From positions 24,912,353 through 24,976,352 of the forward strand of contig OY804589.1 in the NCBI GenBank assembly GCA_963680875.1: 64,000 bases of DNA. The letters are read 5' to 3'. Numbering within the stretch: position 1 is the stretch's first letter; each line of letters opens with the position of its first letter. Both the position numbers and the translations under genes were made by a program. This document shows positions 10,426-20,820 of this stretch, piece after piece. Source of the DNA: Bathymodiolus brooksi. Its lineage: Eukaryota; Mollusca; Bivalvia; Mytilida; Modiolidae. The notes below the pieces were generated by a model. That model was not told where the DNA came from. It did no database searches and saw nothing but the letters and a program-made list of their open reading frames with translations.

Positions 10426-11453
10426 TGGACACAGAAATGTGCTGTCCAAAAGGCAAGTGTGGATGTCAATATTTCATATTATTAACTTAAAAAAAAAAAA
10501 AAAAATCCTGGACACTGGGTCCTGGATTTTTTTTAATAAAAAACTAATCCTGGATTATTATTTTTGCTTAAAATCCGGTCCTGTGTTTTTATTTCAAATT
10601 TTCATCATGGCTCCCCTCCCCCTCCCAAGGGATATAAAATTGTATCATTAATAATAAATTAATAAATAATAAATTCAGATTTTCTATTTAAAATAAATTT
10701 CATTTACAAAACCACTGATATTTGTTCAATTTTTAACGCTGATTTAAGCTTTAGTCGCAACAATTTTTTATTTTTCTCTTTAAACTGTCGAAACATAACA
10801 TTTATACAAACTGTAAAATTCACAAATAAAATCCCCCCCCCCCCCCTTTTTCCTTTTTTTTTGTTTAAATCAATGATGAACAATATTCCAGAATCAAACA
10901 AATGAATAAATATAACATATTTCTTTTTCTTACACATGCATCTTTTTACCATGCAGAGTCAGTGTGTTTTAAATCGGTCATCCAATCAGGACGCTCATTA
11001 TTCTTGTCCAAGATAAAAATACATCGCTAAAGTAAATTTACCTGTGGTTTCAGAGTAGAAGATTTTTAGAAATCTAACATAAAATTTCCCCTCTTCAACT
11101 CGTAAATTTACATAGAAATCGGAGATATTTCGTCATAAAACTTCACACATGGTTTTGTCTATCATATTTCTTGAAGACAAACATAAAATTTTATTGCATT
11201 TATCAATATTGTATGAGTATCAACAGTTTTTTCAACACCGTATCTGTTTCTCGATACAGCCGCAACTCCAACTCGTAAATTTACATATCATATTTCTTGA
11301 AGACAAACATAAAATTCTATAGCATTTATCAATATTTTATGAGTATCAACAGTTTTTTCAACACCGTATCTGTTTCTCGATACAGCCGCCCGATTACAGT
11401 GACCCGTGACCCAGATTAGCAGATCTCGGCAGTTTTTTCTGAATAAGGTTGTT
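10426..11453. mobile_element. 1028-bp insertion with 9-bp target duplication
   Basis: Flanked by TAACAAGTG at 10417-10425 and 11454-11462. Units 1 and 2 have one copy and no insert (near 2432 and 6508). The insert contains an A-run, two 'TCCTGGA' hairpins near 10507-10555, a 14-C run near 10833 and a 103-bp direct duplication. It has no obvious terminal inverted repeats and no coding frame that I trust. A 9-bp duplication would suit a Mutator-type element. Confidence 0.7.
11161..11389. repeat. 103-bp direct duplication, 126-bp period
   Basis: 11161-11263 and 11287-11389 match closely, from 'ATCATATTTCTTGAAGACAA' to 'CTCGATACAGCCGC', with a few substitutions. 'AACTCGTAAATTTACAT' occurs before both copies. 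Confidence 0.9.
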
Positions 11454-11977
11454 TAACAAGTGAAATGCTGTTTAGCATATCTGTTAGTTTCACGAACAAA
11501 CACGTCAACCACACTGTGATCTTCGAACTCAAGAAACTTAATAAAAAAATAATAATAATAATGATAATAATTATAATTATAAATTGGATGAATTAGGAGT
11601 GAAATTGACCGGCCCTGTCTCTTCTTGCAATCTCGACTCTGGCAAATCAAACGTCCCCGGATATACAAAAGAAACACATGGTCCTCTGTTAACTGGTACA
11701 GCTTCATCAATATTGATTTCTTCATCGGTATCTGTATCAGTCAGAACCCGATTCTGCGGCGTCGATCATCTTGATCAAATGATGAATTTCAAATAATTTT
11801 GAGTACATCTCGCCTGAGCGGGGTTCAAACTCACAACGTTAGTGGTGATCGGCACTGATTGCATAGGTAGTTGTAAATCCAACTATCATACGATCACGAG
11901 CCGCACGGCCTCTTCTCTATTGAGGTCACGATATTATACTACATCAATCTATTATTAAAAAAATATTTACAAGAAGA

Positions 11978-12215
11978 GTTTTAAGATACCAAAGGGGTTA
12001 TTAGAAGCCGTAAATCGAAGGAGGACAAACAATACAATGACTAAAAGAAAAAAGGAAAAACAAAGATATAATCAAAACACTACACAGAAACCTAAAGATT
12101 GAGCAACATGAACACAACAATAAAAACAAAAACCCAAAACAAACAACGTGGGTTAACTCGGATGGTGCCCCGGAAGGGCAAGCAGTTCCTGCTCAACCAG
12201 TGGCACTCGTCGTTT
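11978..12215 (-). repeat. PLE-type retroelement tail, fuller copy
   Basis: Continues past the point where units 1 and 2 stop, into 'GGAAGGGCAAGCAGTTCCTG' and 'CAGTGGCACTCGTCG', the complement of the tail start seen at 50585-50625. Confidence 0.75.
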
Positions 12216-12366
12216 TGTTTAAAGATCTACACACCACTGCATATAAAACTAAAGATTGAGTAACACGAACCTAATAAAAACAAAAATCGTGATTGAGTAC
12301 TTCCTTTTCATGTACGTCTTATATGTGTTTGTTCACGTTTTCCTAAATAAATGATTATTATTATAT

Positions 12367-12556
12367 ATAATTATAGTCTTTTGTTGAGGTCAATACGAGT
12401 TTTAATGGACCTTAGAAATCAATATTCACCTCAGCCTAATACGAGTTTTTATGGACCTTAAAAACGATATTCACCGAAGCCTTTAGGCTGAGGTGAATAT
12501 TGATTTCTAAGGTCCATTAAAACTCGTATTGACCGATGCAAAAGACTGTAATTGTT
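12367..12556. repeat. Foldback element with perfect 51-bp arms
   Basis: 12388-12438 is the exact reverse complement of 12484-12534. Less perfect pairing extends outward to about 12367 and 12556. The 45-bp loop contains a third, decayed copy of the arm ('AATACGAGTTTTTATGGACC'). Confidence 0.92.
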
Positions 12557-12659
12557 TTATTACATTAAAATGAAAAGTGAAAGTGAAAGCAAAACCAAGT
12601 CAATACGAGTTTTAATCAAACAATATCAAAGGACTGGGAGCTATAAGGGCCAAAATCGG

Positions 12660-13655
12660 ACCCACGTCAGATGTCGATAAAATTTTCTCCAAAATGTATT
12701 CACAATATGTGCTTTTCAGAAATAAATACAGTAGGTTAATATGTGTATCTAATTCCTCACAGCGGATCGACAGTCAGGTAATGAAAAGCACTGAACGTCA
12801 TTTTTTTCAGAATACAGAATGTACGTATCATTGTATTATAATGCATATCTTTAAAAAAACAAAAACAAAGCATAAATTTGACTTGATATGCAATGTGGAT
12901 TGATTTCAGGAATAAAAACATGTTCCGAAGCTGTATTATGAAATTAAAGTGAACGAATAGTAATGTCGCAACGTTACCCATTTTCGACGGTTTGTTTCAC
13001 GTGATAAAATCTCTCATTATTTGATCGCTTCATTTGTCAGAGGTTATATTATGATGCTGAAATTGCATGAATGATCTCAAGAAATCTGATCTAAAAATGT
13101 CATCATTAAATGTAAGAACTACGTACCACATCTATTATTTCACGTTCAAATTGTATTTTTTCGTAATTCATTTTTTCGTCACCTTAACAAAACTTTAATC
13201 ATTTAAAAAATATATCTCATGCAGACCAATTTTGGTTTCATCGTCTGCTATGACATTGATAATGTACATATTGAGGTCATATCAATTCAGAAACTTAATA
13301 ACATCGATTGTCGAAAACTGGTTGAAATTTTGGTATTAACCTTAAAGAAGTAATAGACAGATTTATTTGGACAATAGAACTTTGTCATATTTGAATTTTT
13401 TTTAAACACTTTTTTAACCGTACTTTATTCTTAACGACAACCAATGCGATGATATATTCCAGTACATTTTTACGGACAACCATCATAAATCTATAAAAAA
13501 AAAATGCCAAGGTGCGGGTTGAGAGAAGTCTAATATTTAAAGATCGCTTTTTTATAATATGGAAATATTTTGGGAAATGGTGTGAAGCAAAATGTTTAAT
13601 GTGTAACGATTTTAGCTAGGAACCTGTGAGAATTATTTTTGCTTTTTTGATAAAC
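12660..13655. other. AT-rich stretch, nothing recognised
   Basis: No trusted coding frame, repeat or RNA gene seen. Confidence 0.5.
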
Positions 13656-13669
13656 TGATAACAATCAGA

Positions 13670-13997
13670 AATCGTAACCACTCGGCCATTCCCGCTACCC
13701 TACAATAGTAGAAACTCTTCTTAAATTGTTTGCCGGAAGTTTAGTTAAGTTAAGCCGCACAAAAATATAGTCCACGAAAATCCAATATGGAAGACATACT
13801 AAGTAAAATCTAATCATGCAAAACTAATTAAAACTTTAACTTTTATCCATGAAATTAATTGAAATATAGAAAATTGTTTAAAATATAACTTTATCAAACT
13901 TTCATGTAACTGACATGTTAAAAGTAGTGCGATTTATACGCCTAATGCATACGAGGTTATTTGTAGGGTAGCGAGAATGGCCGAGTAGTTACGATTG
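13670..13997. mobile_element. 328-bp MITE with ~30-bp TIRs and 10-bp TSD
   Basis: Left end AATCGTAACCACTCGGCC and right end GGCCGAGTAGTTACGATT are inverted copies, with pairing continuing through 'CGCTACCCTACAA'. The flanks are AACAATCAGA at 13660-13669 and 13998-14007. The duplication length fits a Mutator-type MITE. No coding capacity. Confidence 0.85.
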
Positions 13998-14387
13998 AAC
14001 AATCAGATATCCCATGGAAAGTGGTTGTCGATAGATAATTGTTTTACAATCAAGTATTTCATATATATTTATGATGAGAACAAGTTTACAACCATATGAT
14101 TAATCGTGTAGGTAAACTGTGTGTCCCTGCCATGAGTCTATGTATGATTGTTTTGATTGTCACAAGAAAAAGAGGAGATGGTAGATAATATTTTGCTTTG
14201 TGACAAAGCAACAACAACACTCCTAATAAACTGTTGCTATCATAATCTGCTGTAAGTTGTCTTTTACGTGTAAGGAGTGTGTCCTTTACATCCCGCGCTA
14301 AGGGATGTATTAAATTCGTTCCTCACAGCTGTCTGGTGTCCTTTTCACATAAAGTCGGCGGAAACGTATTCGTAGCCTGGGTTCTCC

Positions 14388-14823
14388 CATTCTCTATCCA
14401 GAGTTGTCGTTCCTGCTACGCTTACACAACATCTCTGTCAACGCTCATTTTACAAAATGTTTGTAAAATTTAGAAACAGTTAAAAACATGTATTAATTAC
14501 TTTGATTATTGTAAATATCAATAAAGATGAAAATAAATCACTCATTTCAAATCAATTCTCTCTTAAAAAGGATTTTCCCCCCACTTCTTGGAGAACTATT
14601 TTGCGGAGGTAATTATTAAAAAGTTTAAAACGATCAAAAATCATTTTAAGAGAGAATTGATTTGAAATGAGTGATTTATTTTCATCTTTATTGATAGTTA
14701 CAATAATTTGAACAATTTTAAGTACATTTTTTACTGTTTCTAAATTTTACAAAAATATTGTAAAATGGGCGTTGTCAGAGATGGAGTGTAGCGTAGCAGG
14801 AATGACAACTCTGGATAGAAAAG
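14388..14823. mobile_element. Foldback MITE, copy 1 (~436 bp)
   Basis: Arms of about 180-200 bp start CATTCTCTATCCAGAGTTGT and end in the complement. The flanks share TGGGTTCT (14378-14385 and 14824-14831). The loop around 'CTTCTTGGAGAACTATTTTG' is in the opposite orientation to the copy at 41275-41709, as expected for insertion of a near-palindromic element on the other strand. Confidence 0.85.
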
Positions 14824-14859
14824 TGGGTTCTACAAGTACGACGGGCGGAAGTTGTGATT

Positions 14860-15440
14860 AATGATCAACCGGTTTCCGGACATGGACACCTATTTTACGG
14901 AAATTAATCACGTATTGCTAGCATCTAGAGGCTACGAATACGACGGATTTCTCGATTTTCTTAATTCTATTGTTTTTATATCATTTTTTGAGAGAGACCT
15001 TATTGCAACATTTGTCTTCAATTGTTCATTGAGTGTAAGTGATTAGATATATATTTTTTTCATTTCGGTGTTTAAAACAGTTAAAAATTAATATCACAGG
15101 TCAAATAATGGTTTGCCAGTGACATTACAGTATGCATACAAAATACATATATTCCTCAAACGCTATTTATAGATATACTTCAAGGAGGGGTGCTTTTCAA
15201 TTTTTTTTCAAAAATATTTCTGATTTAAATTTTCGCACAAATAAATAATTTTGCCAGACTTGGGAGACAAATAATAATCTGACTAAGGCAAATCAAGTAG
15301 TATAATAGGTATGTACAACTGGATATTGAATGGAACATTTCTGATTTCATATGTAAAGAAAAATAAATGATTCCATTCTCCCAAAACTTGTCTGTCCCAT
15401 GGTAAGACAATTATTATAGCCCCTTTTATGCTTATTTATA
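14860..15440. other. Unclassified AT-rich stretch
   Basis: Short open frames only, on both strands; no recognised family. Confidence 0.4.
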
Positions 15441-15504
15441 CCTTATCGGTGACGGTCGCCCGACCATTGACCGATTGTCGTGCAAAAATCGTGCGATTCT
15501 CGCT

Positions 15505-15775
15505 TTCTATTGTTTTTATTAAATAAGGGTAATAACAAAATTACCGAACTCCGAACAATCTAACAAGGGGAAAGTCAAAACTCATATGTATATAAACAGA
15601 CAAAATCAGTCAACAACCGGAAGACTGTGAAAACCGTAATGACCCTGACTTGGTACAGGCATTTATAAAGAAATGGCGGGTTGAATCAGATTTTAAAGCG
15701 CCAAACCCCCGCTTTCATTACGACTCAAAGGTTCCGGCTGTCACGATAACAGTATTTATAACAATACTGGAAGAA
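15505..15775 (+). repeat. Dispersed bivalve-type repeat next to the PLE
   Basis: Includes 'ACCCTGACTTGGTACAGGCA', 'AATGGCGGGTTGAATCAG' and 'ACCCCCGCTTTCATTACG'. I recognise this wording as a high-copy repeat of mussel genomes and transcripts (from memory, not searched). Its start (15521-15570) matches an internal segment of the adjacent PLE (17781-17831, complement). Confidence 0.5.
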
Positions 15776-15892
15776 AATAGGTATAATAGTTGCCAAAGCA
15801 GTACCAAACCCAGTGAAGCAAATGTCAAAAACAATTTTACGTCACACATTGATAAAAAAATATTTTTGACATTTTTGTTGACTTCCTTATCT

Positions 15893-16015
15893 TTATACAT
15901 TTTCACTATATGAAAATGCATCGTTTATCATCGTCTCTGCAGAGACGGAATATATTTCGACAAGATCTTGGTATCGGAATATAAACTTTTTAAGAGATCG
16001 AATAAGGCGAATCTT
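15893..16015 (-). pseudogene. PLE RT C-terminal tail beyond a stop
   Basis: After TAA 16016-16018 the frame continues KIRLIRSLKKFIFRYQDL, VEIYSVSAETMI and reaches TAA at 15893-15895. It matches the equivalent region of the second RT fragment at 50636 (KLKSSLRQLYGRYHDL), supporting it as genuine coding sequence past a mutated codon. Confidence 0.75.
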
Positions 16016-17525
16016 TTAATAGCCCTGGTCCAGTAGCCTGGTTCTCAGATGAAGATGACGTTTCGGGAAATCAGAATAATTGCTACTGGCCCTTGCATAA
16101 CGAATCAATTGCGAGATGCAAGCACCATATGCAGGAGAAGCTGGTATATTGCTGCACATATTTGGAAAATTTATGATTTTAAAATTGAAGTCGTTCCGTT
16201 TATCATAAATTTTAGTACTGAGTTGACCACTGTCGTCAAATTCGAGGTATAAGTTCCAAAATGATGCGGACGAAGCTGTATCTGTGGTCTCTTTAACTTC
16301 CAGCTCTGGAGGATATATCAATGGAAGAAATTCTGCAAATCTAGAAATATTGATAGATAAAACGTCATCAATATACCTGTATGTGAAATTAAAGGCTCTA
16401 GTCTCATGAATCTTCTTATCTTTTACAAGCTTTTGAAGAAACTCCGACTCATATGAATATAAAAATAGAAATAAATCGGTTAGAAGAGGGGCACAATTCG
16501 TACCTATTGGTATGCCGACGACCTGCTGAAACAGTGTCCCTCCAAAGGAGACACATATGTTATCGATGAGGAACTCCAGCATACTGATCACTTGTTCCTC
16601 GGAGTAACATGTTTTACCTTTTTGAATTTTGTTTGAAAAATATGTGGAATTGTAGCCTAACACAACAAATTTTGAGCCATAGTTTCTATGACTGAAAACT
16701 TTGTGAATTGTTTCTTTTAAGCGGGTTTTTAATTTGTCATGCGGTAGGGTGGTATATAGAGTTGAAAAATCAAAAGTTTTGATGAAGGATACCTGAGAGA
16801 AAGATCTTGATTTGAGGTTATCCAAAAGATCTTTAGAGTTCTTCAAAATCCACATGTGATTTATGCCACTACGCGAGTAAACAGTTTCACAATATTTCTG
16901 TTGTCCCTCTTTTACTGCAGACATAATCCTTGTCAGAATAGACAATTCTTTCGTTCAACAAGTTGATGATCCCGCTATGTACCTTTCTTTGTATGGTGTC
17001 TTATGGAGTTTAGGTATCCAATATAAATAGGGTAAATCCTCAGACTCTTTACCAGAGGGAATGTTTAAAGAGGTCATGAATGATCTGTGGTTAGCTAGGA
17101 TTTCATCTTTGTCGAACGAAGTTGGTTTGTATGTGGTATTACTAGAGGTGTTGCTATTTATGCCTAATTCCTTGATTAGGCATTCGAAGTAATATGATTT
17201 ACATACAAACACGATATTGTTGGAAGCCTTGTCCGCAGGAACGATAACATATTTGTCATGAAGAGAGGAAAGACACTTAACAGCTTCTTGGTCTTTAAAT
17301 ACAGACTTAGGTCGACTATTAACACAATTTTTGAGTTTGTGAATCCGACCTTGTACTAGAGACCTAATTGTTCTAACCCAGTCTGACAAGGACTCTAACT
17401 CAGGATCTTGGTCTACTTCTTTCTTTATCCACCTTCTGGCATAATCTTCAACAGCATCCATAATTATCTTAAAATTATGTTTCCAATTGATGTTCTCTGA
17501 ATTTAGGACCATGAGAAATCACCTT
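16016..17525 (-). pseudogene. PLE reverse transcriptase domain
   Basis: Two in-frame blocks (17512-16955 and 16954-16016) separated by TGA at 16955-16957. The first has KYVIVPADKASNNIVFV and LYWIPKLHKTPYKERYIAGS. The second has FDFSTLYTTLPHDKL (catalytic Asp of RT motif A), GIPIGTNCAPLLTDLFLFLY (motif B) and YRYIDDVLSI (motif C, with the YIDD Asp pair), then FKIINFPNMCSNIPASPAYG. All three catalytic Asp positions are intact. Around the TGA the protein reads AGSSTC-[TGA]-TKELSIL, where relatives appear to have Ser or another residue. TAA at 16016-16018 is followed in frame by KIRLIRSLKKFIFRYQDL. Confidence 0.9.
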
Positions 17526-17826
17526 TCAGAGACTCTCATGTTGAATGATATTCAGATCACCAGTGATTACATGTCCAGATGGGTTGTATTGAAAAGGAGA
17601 GTGGAAGCAGTCACAAGTCAGAGGTTTCTTAAGGTACTCTTCTATGCTAATACCTTGCAATTCTTCTTTGTAGTTGAAAATTTTACGGCCAATACGGTTA
17701 GTGTAGTTATAGGAGACAATAGGAACAGATTGATTTTTGAAATATGGTGGAATTTCTTTTACGATCTCTTCTCCATTAAGATCCCTTTGTAAGATTGCTC
17801 GGAGTTCGGTAATTTTGTTATTACCC
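17526..17826 (-). pseudogene. PLE linker segment (frameshifted)
   Basis: In a different frame from the endonuclease part. It encodes KEIPPYFKNQSVPIVSY, KIFNYKEEL, PLTCDCFHSPFQYNPSGH and VITGDLNIIQHESL, a Cys-His containing bridge between endonuclease and RT. It stops at TGA 17526-17528; reading past that codon gives HGPKFRE, which looks like native protein, so the TGA replaces a sense codon. A CGA to TGA transition is the simplest cause. One more frame change follows before the RT frame begins. Confidence 0.75.
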
Positions 17827-18990
17827 TTATTTTCTATTAAGAATGTTGCTGATGTTAATAGCATCGATTCCTTTGTTAGCAAATGGAATATGGAGGAATT
17901 TTCTGTTGTTATCATGAAGAGGTTCAGATCGAACTGGTTTGAAAAGGCGAAAGGACGCCACGTCACATATAATACTAGACAATCTGTACTTAGGAGAAAA
18001 AGGATCTACGCCTCCTTTGTCAAGTCCAAAATTCCTAAGATCTTTGAGGTAGCTTACAGGTAGTGAAAATAAGATTGTACGAATGTGATGAATTCCAAGA
18101 GGTTTCTGTATATTATAAAGTAAATCATTAAAAGTATCTTGTAACGTTCTTGGTTTAGAGGACTTTTTAACATTTGGATGTTGAATTCTTTTATGACCAT
18201 GGCTACGTTTAATTCTTGGAATAGTATTAAAAAGGGTCATCACGTTGATTTCGCTGCATCCAGGACTTGACAAATTTCCCACTCCTTTGATGTTATCATT
18301 GCAACCGTAAGTCATTGCAATACCTAACTCTTTAATCCAAACCAACTCTCTATCGGCACGGTAAGGTGTACTAAGTATAGGACTGTTTGTATGATGGTAA
18401 ATCTTCTCGATGATTCGAACTTTCATCGTCAAACAGCGGTCATGACCCGGTTGATTGAAATGATTATACAAAATCCTGTATTTTGGATCTCTTGCATCAT
18501 ATCGATGTTGGCTCATTCTACTTCTCAATGCTTGACGAGTTTCACCAACATACAAAAGTCCACAAAGTGTACATTCTATGCCGTAAATGGCATTTTTAGT
18601 AGAACAGTCCAGAGGGTCAAACGATTTGGTGTAGTAAGTTTTTCCAGTTAAATTACTTGTAAATTCAGGAGAAGTTATTAGCATGCCGCATGTTTTACAA
18701 GTATCATTTTTGTCAGTTTATATTTTGCAAGTAGCAATGCATGGAGAAGAGTCACAAGTACCTGGAGATTTAAGACAGTCCGAAATATTAATAGAACAAG
18801 ATTTTAAAATTTGATACGAATCTGAAGTTTTGAAATAATAATTAACGTAAGACAAATCAGGGGTATCCCGTAGGATTTTCCGTGGAACGCATATATCATT
18901 TGCTACCCTGTTCCGTGTAGTAGCAAATGAGGACCTTGTTAACCCGGGTGACGTCCTAGCCGGTATGTTGTCCTTAATTTCGTTATTCAT
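17827..18990 (-). pseudogene. PLE N-terminus: Cys motif plus GIY-YIG endonuclease
   Basis: Starts at ATG 18990, just after an in-frame TAA. The first 90 residues end in a Cys-rich stretch (CLKSPGTCDSSPCIATC). A TAA at 18718-18720 interrupts, then the same frame continues with TDKNDTCKTCG and the GIY-YIG domain. Visible endonuclease landmarks are YGIECTLCGLLYVGET (GIY...YVG), the Arg-bearing LRSRMSQHRYD, HFNQPGHD, and the Glu-bearing RADRELVWIKELG. The domain would nick target DNA for primed reverse transcription. The frame ends at TAG/TAA-rich sequence at 17827, immediately before the segment shared with the repeat at 15521. The rest of the protein continues in another frame, so this copy is broken. 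Confidence 0.85.
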
Positions 18991-19190
18991 AAATGCTTAA
19001 ATAAGAGAAATGCTTAAGAAAAATCTACTGTATACTAGTTTAACCCCGTCACCTTTTATTGAAGTACCTGAACTAAGCCCGGAGGGGTCATTTATATGTG
19101 TGTTAGGGATATCGAATTTACATATTTCTATGATTTTCCTATTGAATGTTGGAACTGTTCCTACAGTGTGATATATATTTTTTCGTTTTA
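18991..19190 (-). repeat. PLE leader region
   Basis: On the minus strand: 'GGAACAGTTCCAAC', 'GATATCCCTAACACACATAT', 'GACCCCTCCGGGCTTAG', 'TACTTCAATAAAAGGTGACG', 'GGGGTTAAACTAGTATAC', then the coding start. Matching pieces without coding sequence occur at 25440-25730(-), 27440-27620(-) and 60550-60710(-), and in part at 45325-45420(+) and 50320-50400(+). Confidence 0.65.
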
Positions 19191-19194
19191 TTAT

Positions 19195-20200
19195 AGGTTA
19201 TGAAAAAAACAGCTGAGTTGCAATTGCTAAAAAAAAATATGGTTGTGATCGCCTTCCGTAATTAAAATCGTCAAAATGAAATACAACTGAATTGATATCA
19301 AATGGTGACATGTTTCAACCTCATTTAAAATATACCTTGAACTCTTGTACATCACGTTCACACTTCTACATCACGTTCACGATCTTTTATTACAACACTA
19401 TTTCACTCAAGTGTACATTTTTTTCCTGTTCTAGTTAAAGGACTTTATCAACCAGAGTCATGCAGTTTACATGTAATGCAGTTAATACGCATTTAAGCCA
19501 CAGAAGAATATTTCTATGTTCCACACCTTGTGGTGTGGGGTCGCTATTGTGCATGCGAACTATTAATTGCAAACCCCATTGACTGGCTATATGCTGCCTG
19601 TCTAGAATATTTTATTTTTTTCTAGATCGACACTTTAGAAGCTAGAAAACAATATGATGAATATTGTCTGTCAATCATGCAAACAATAACTTATGCACAT
19701 GACAGAACGCATTTTCAAGGCACCGGATGGATAGTTCCCTTGATTTAAGAGAATGGAACTGATAGAAGTTAAAGGTTTAATCTGGACGCAAAAGGGGAAA
19801 CTTTATATAATTTATGAAAAGGTGATGTGAATTTTAGCTACAACTAGCTTAGATTTCACCCTCCCCCCCATTTTACACACACATCAGTGGAAGGCAAGCT
19901 AATTAATATGTGCATGTCTTATTGACTTGAAATGAAGTTTTTCTTTATCTTAAAGTTGGTGGAAAATTGTGGTTTTCGATTATAATTAATTAAATAAAAA
20001 AAAATCTACATGATAGACTGATGTTGTATTATTATACCTCATGAATATTAATAAGGATATACTTGCTTTCTATTGGTTGCGCTTTGTCATGTAATTTTAT
20101 TTTATTTTCCACATCTTCCAAAGAAGTCATTATTGATCACGTGATCTTACACTGACATGTAGATATTGACTGATTGAAAAAACTAAAATGGCGTCCGATT
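19195..20200. other. Unclassified stretch
   Basis: A short direct repeat 'CTACATCACGTTCAC' at about 19345-19382 and nothing else recognised. Confidence 0.4.
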
Positions 20201-20203
20201 AAT

Positions 20204-20526
20204 CCCGTTTCGATTGAAGTATGGAATAGTATACAATTATTGTACTTCATTGAATATATTCAACAATATTTCAGTTATGTCGTGGCGGTCAGTTATATTG
20301 GTGGAGGAAGCCGGAGGACCCGGAGAAAACCACCGACCCGTCGCGAGAGGGTGGTGTAACAATAATCAAGGTGTAGCTTTTATGATAACATTTCTTTTAT
20401 TTATTGAATACGTGTATCCCGTTTCGATTGAAATATGGAATAGTATACAATTATTGTACTTCATTGAATATATTCAACAATATTTCAGTTATGTCGTGGC
20501 GGTCAGTTATATTGGTGGAGGAAGCC
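20204..20526. repeat. 109-bp near-perfect direct duplication
   Basis: 20204-20312 and 20418-20526 differ by a single base (G at 20219, A in the second copy). Each ends within a minus-strand SINE 3' domain ('GTCGTGGCGGTCAGTTATAT', 'GGTGGAGGAAGCC'). The first continues a little further into the SINE, to about 20350. Confidence 0.95.
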
Positions 20527-20820
20527 AATAAAATTGCTTAAATAAAATCATTATGTAATAATACCTATTATTATACCTCACATAATAAAGAATCAATTAT
20601 ATTGGTTAAAAGATAATCACATGACATAAAATAATCTGGATATTTTTGCTTCTAATCGCCGCCAACGGTGAATAACCTCAAGAATTACACACGTCCATTG
20701 AATAACCCTATTATTCAACGGTGTAATAACCCTCGAAAATTACAACGTCCAGTGAATAACCCTAATGAAATAATACTTTAACAATTCAAATATTAAACAG
20801 TATATTTCAACTGTTTGTTC

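Larger units (their letters stand above)
8212..12117 (+). repeat. Tandem ~4.1-kb repeat, unit 3 (diverged 3' part)
   Basis: Matches unit 2 in its 5' part. Its 3' part differs in four ways: amino-acid changes in the transposase fragment; a deletion after 10063 that removes the segment equivalent to about 1922-2048; a 1028-bp insertion flanked by a 9-bp duplication; and no 74-bp insertion. Homology to units 1 and 2 ends near 12117. From there unit 3 continues into the rest of a retroelement tail, while units 1 and 2 continue into a different 970-bp segment. Confidence 0.85.
15893..19190 (-). mobile_element. Degenerate Penelope-like retroelement, permuted (Naiad-type) order
   Basis: Minus-strand order from 18990 downward: Cys-rich N-terminus, GIY-YIG endonuclease, linker, reverse transcriptase, C-terminal thumb. 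In most Penelope-like elements the GIY-YIG domain follows the RT. An N-terminal position is the hallmark of the Naiad/Chlamys-type clade. The reading frame is broken by TAA at 18718-18720, frame changes near 17781-17831 and 17490-17512, TGA at 17526-17528, TGA at 16955-16957 and TAA at 16016-16018. A leader-like segment (18991-19190) resembles orphan copies at 25440-25730, 27440-27620 and 60550-60710. This is a dead or possibly recoding-dependent copy, 5' and 3' ends uncertain. Confidence 0.85.

Noticed and set aside
10704..10952. 82-aa minus frame rich in Lys and Gly
   Set aside because: Low-complexity translation of A/T and C homopolymer tracts in the 1028-bp insertion.
14279..15046. Plus-strand frames at 14279 and 14861
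   Set aside because: Short, partly inside or beside the foldback element, without recognisable protein features.
16049..18651. Plus-strand frames at 16049, 17487, 17737 and 18391
   Set aside because: Shadows of the minus-strand PLE coding sequence.
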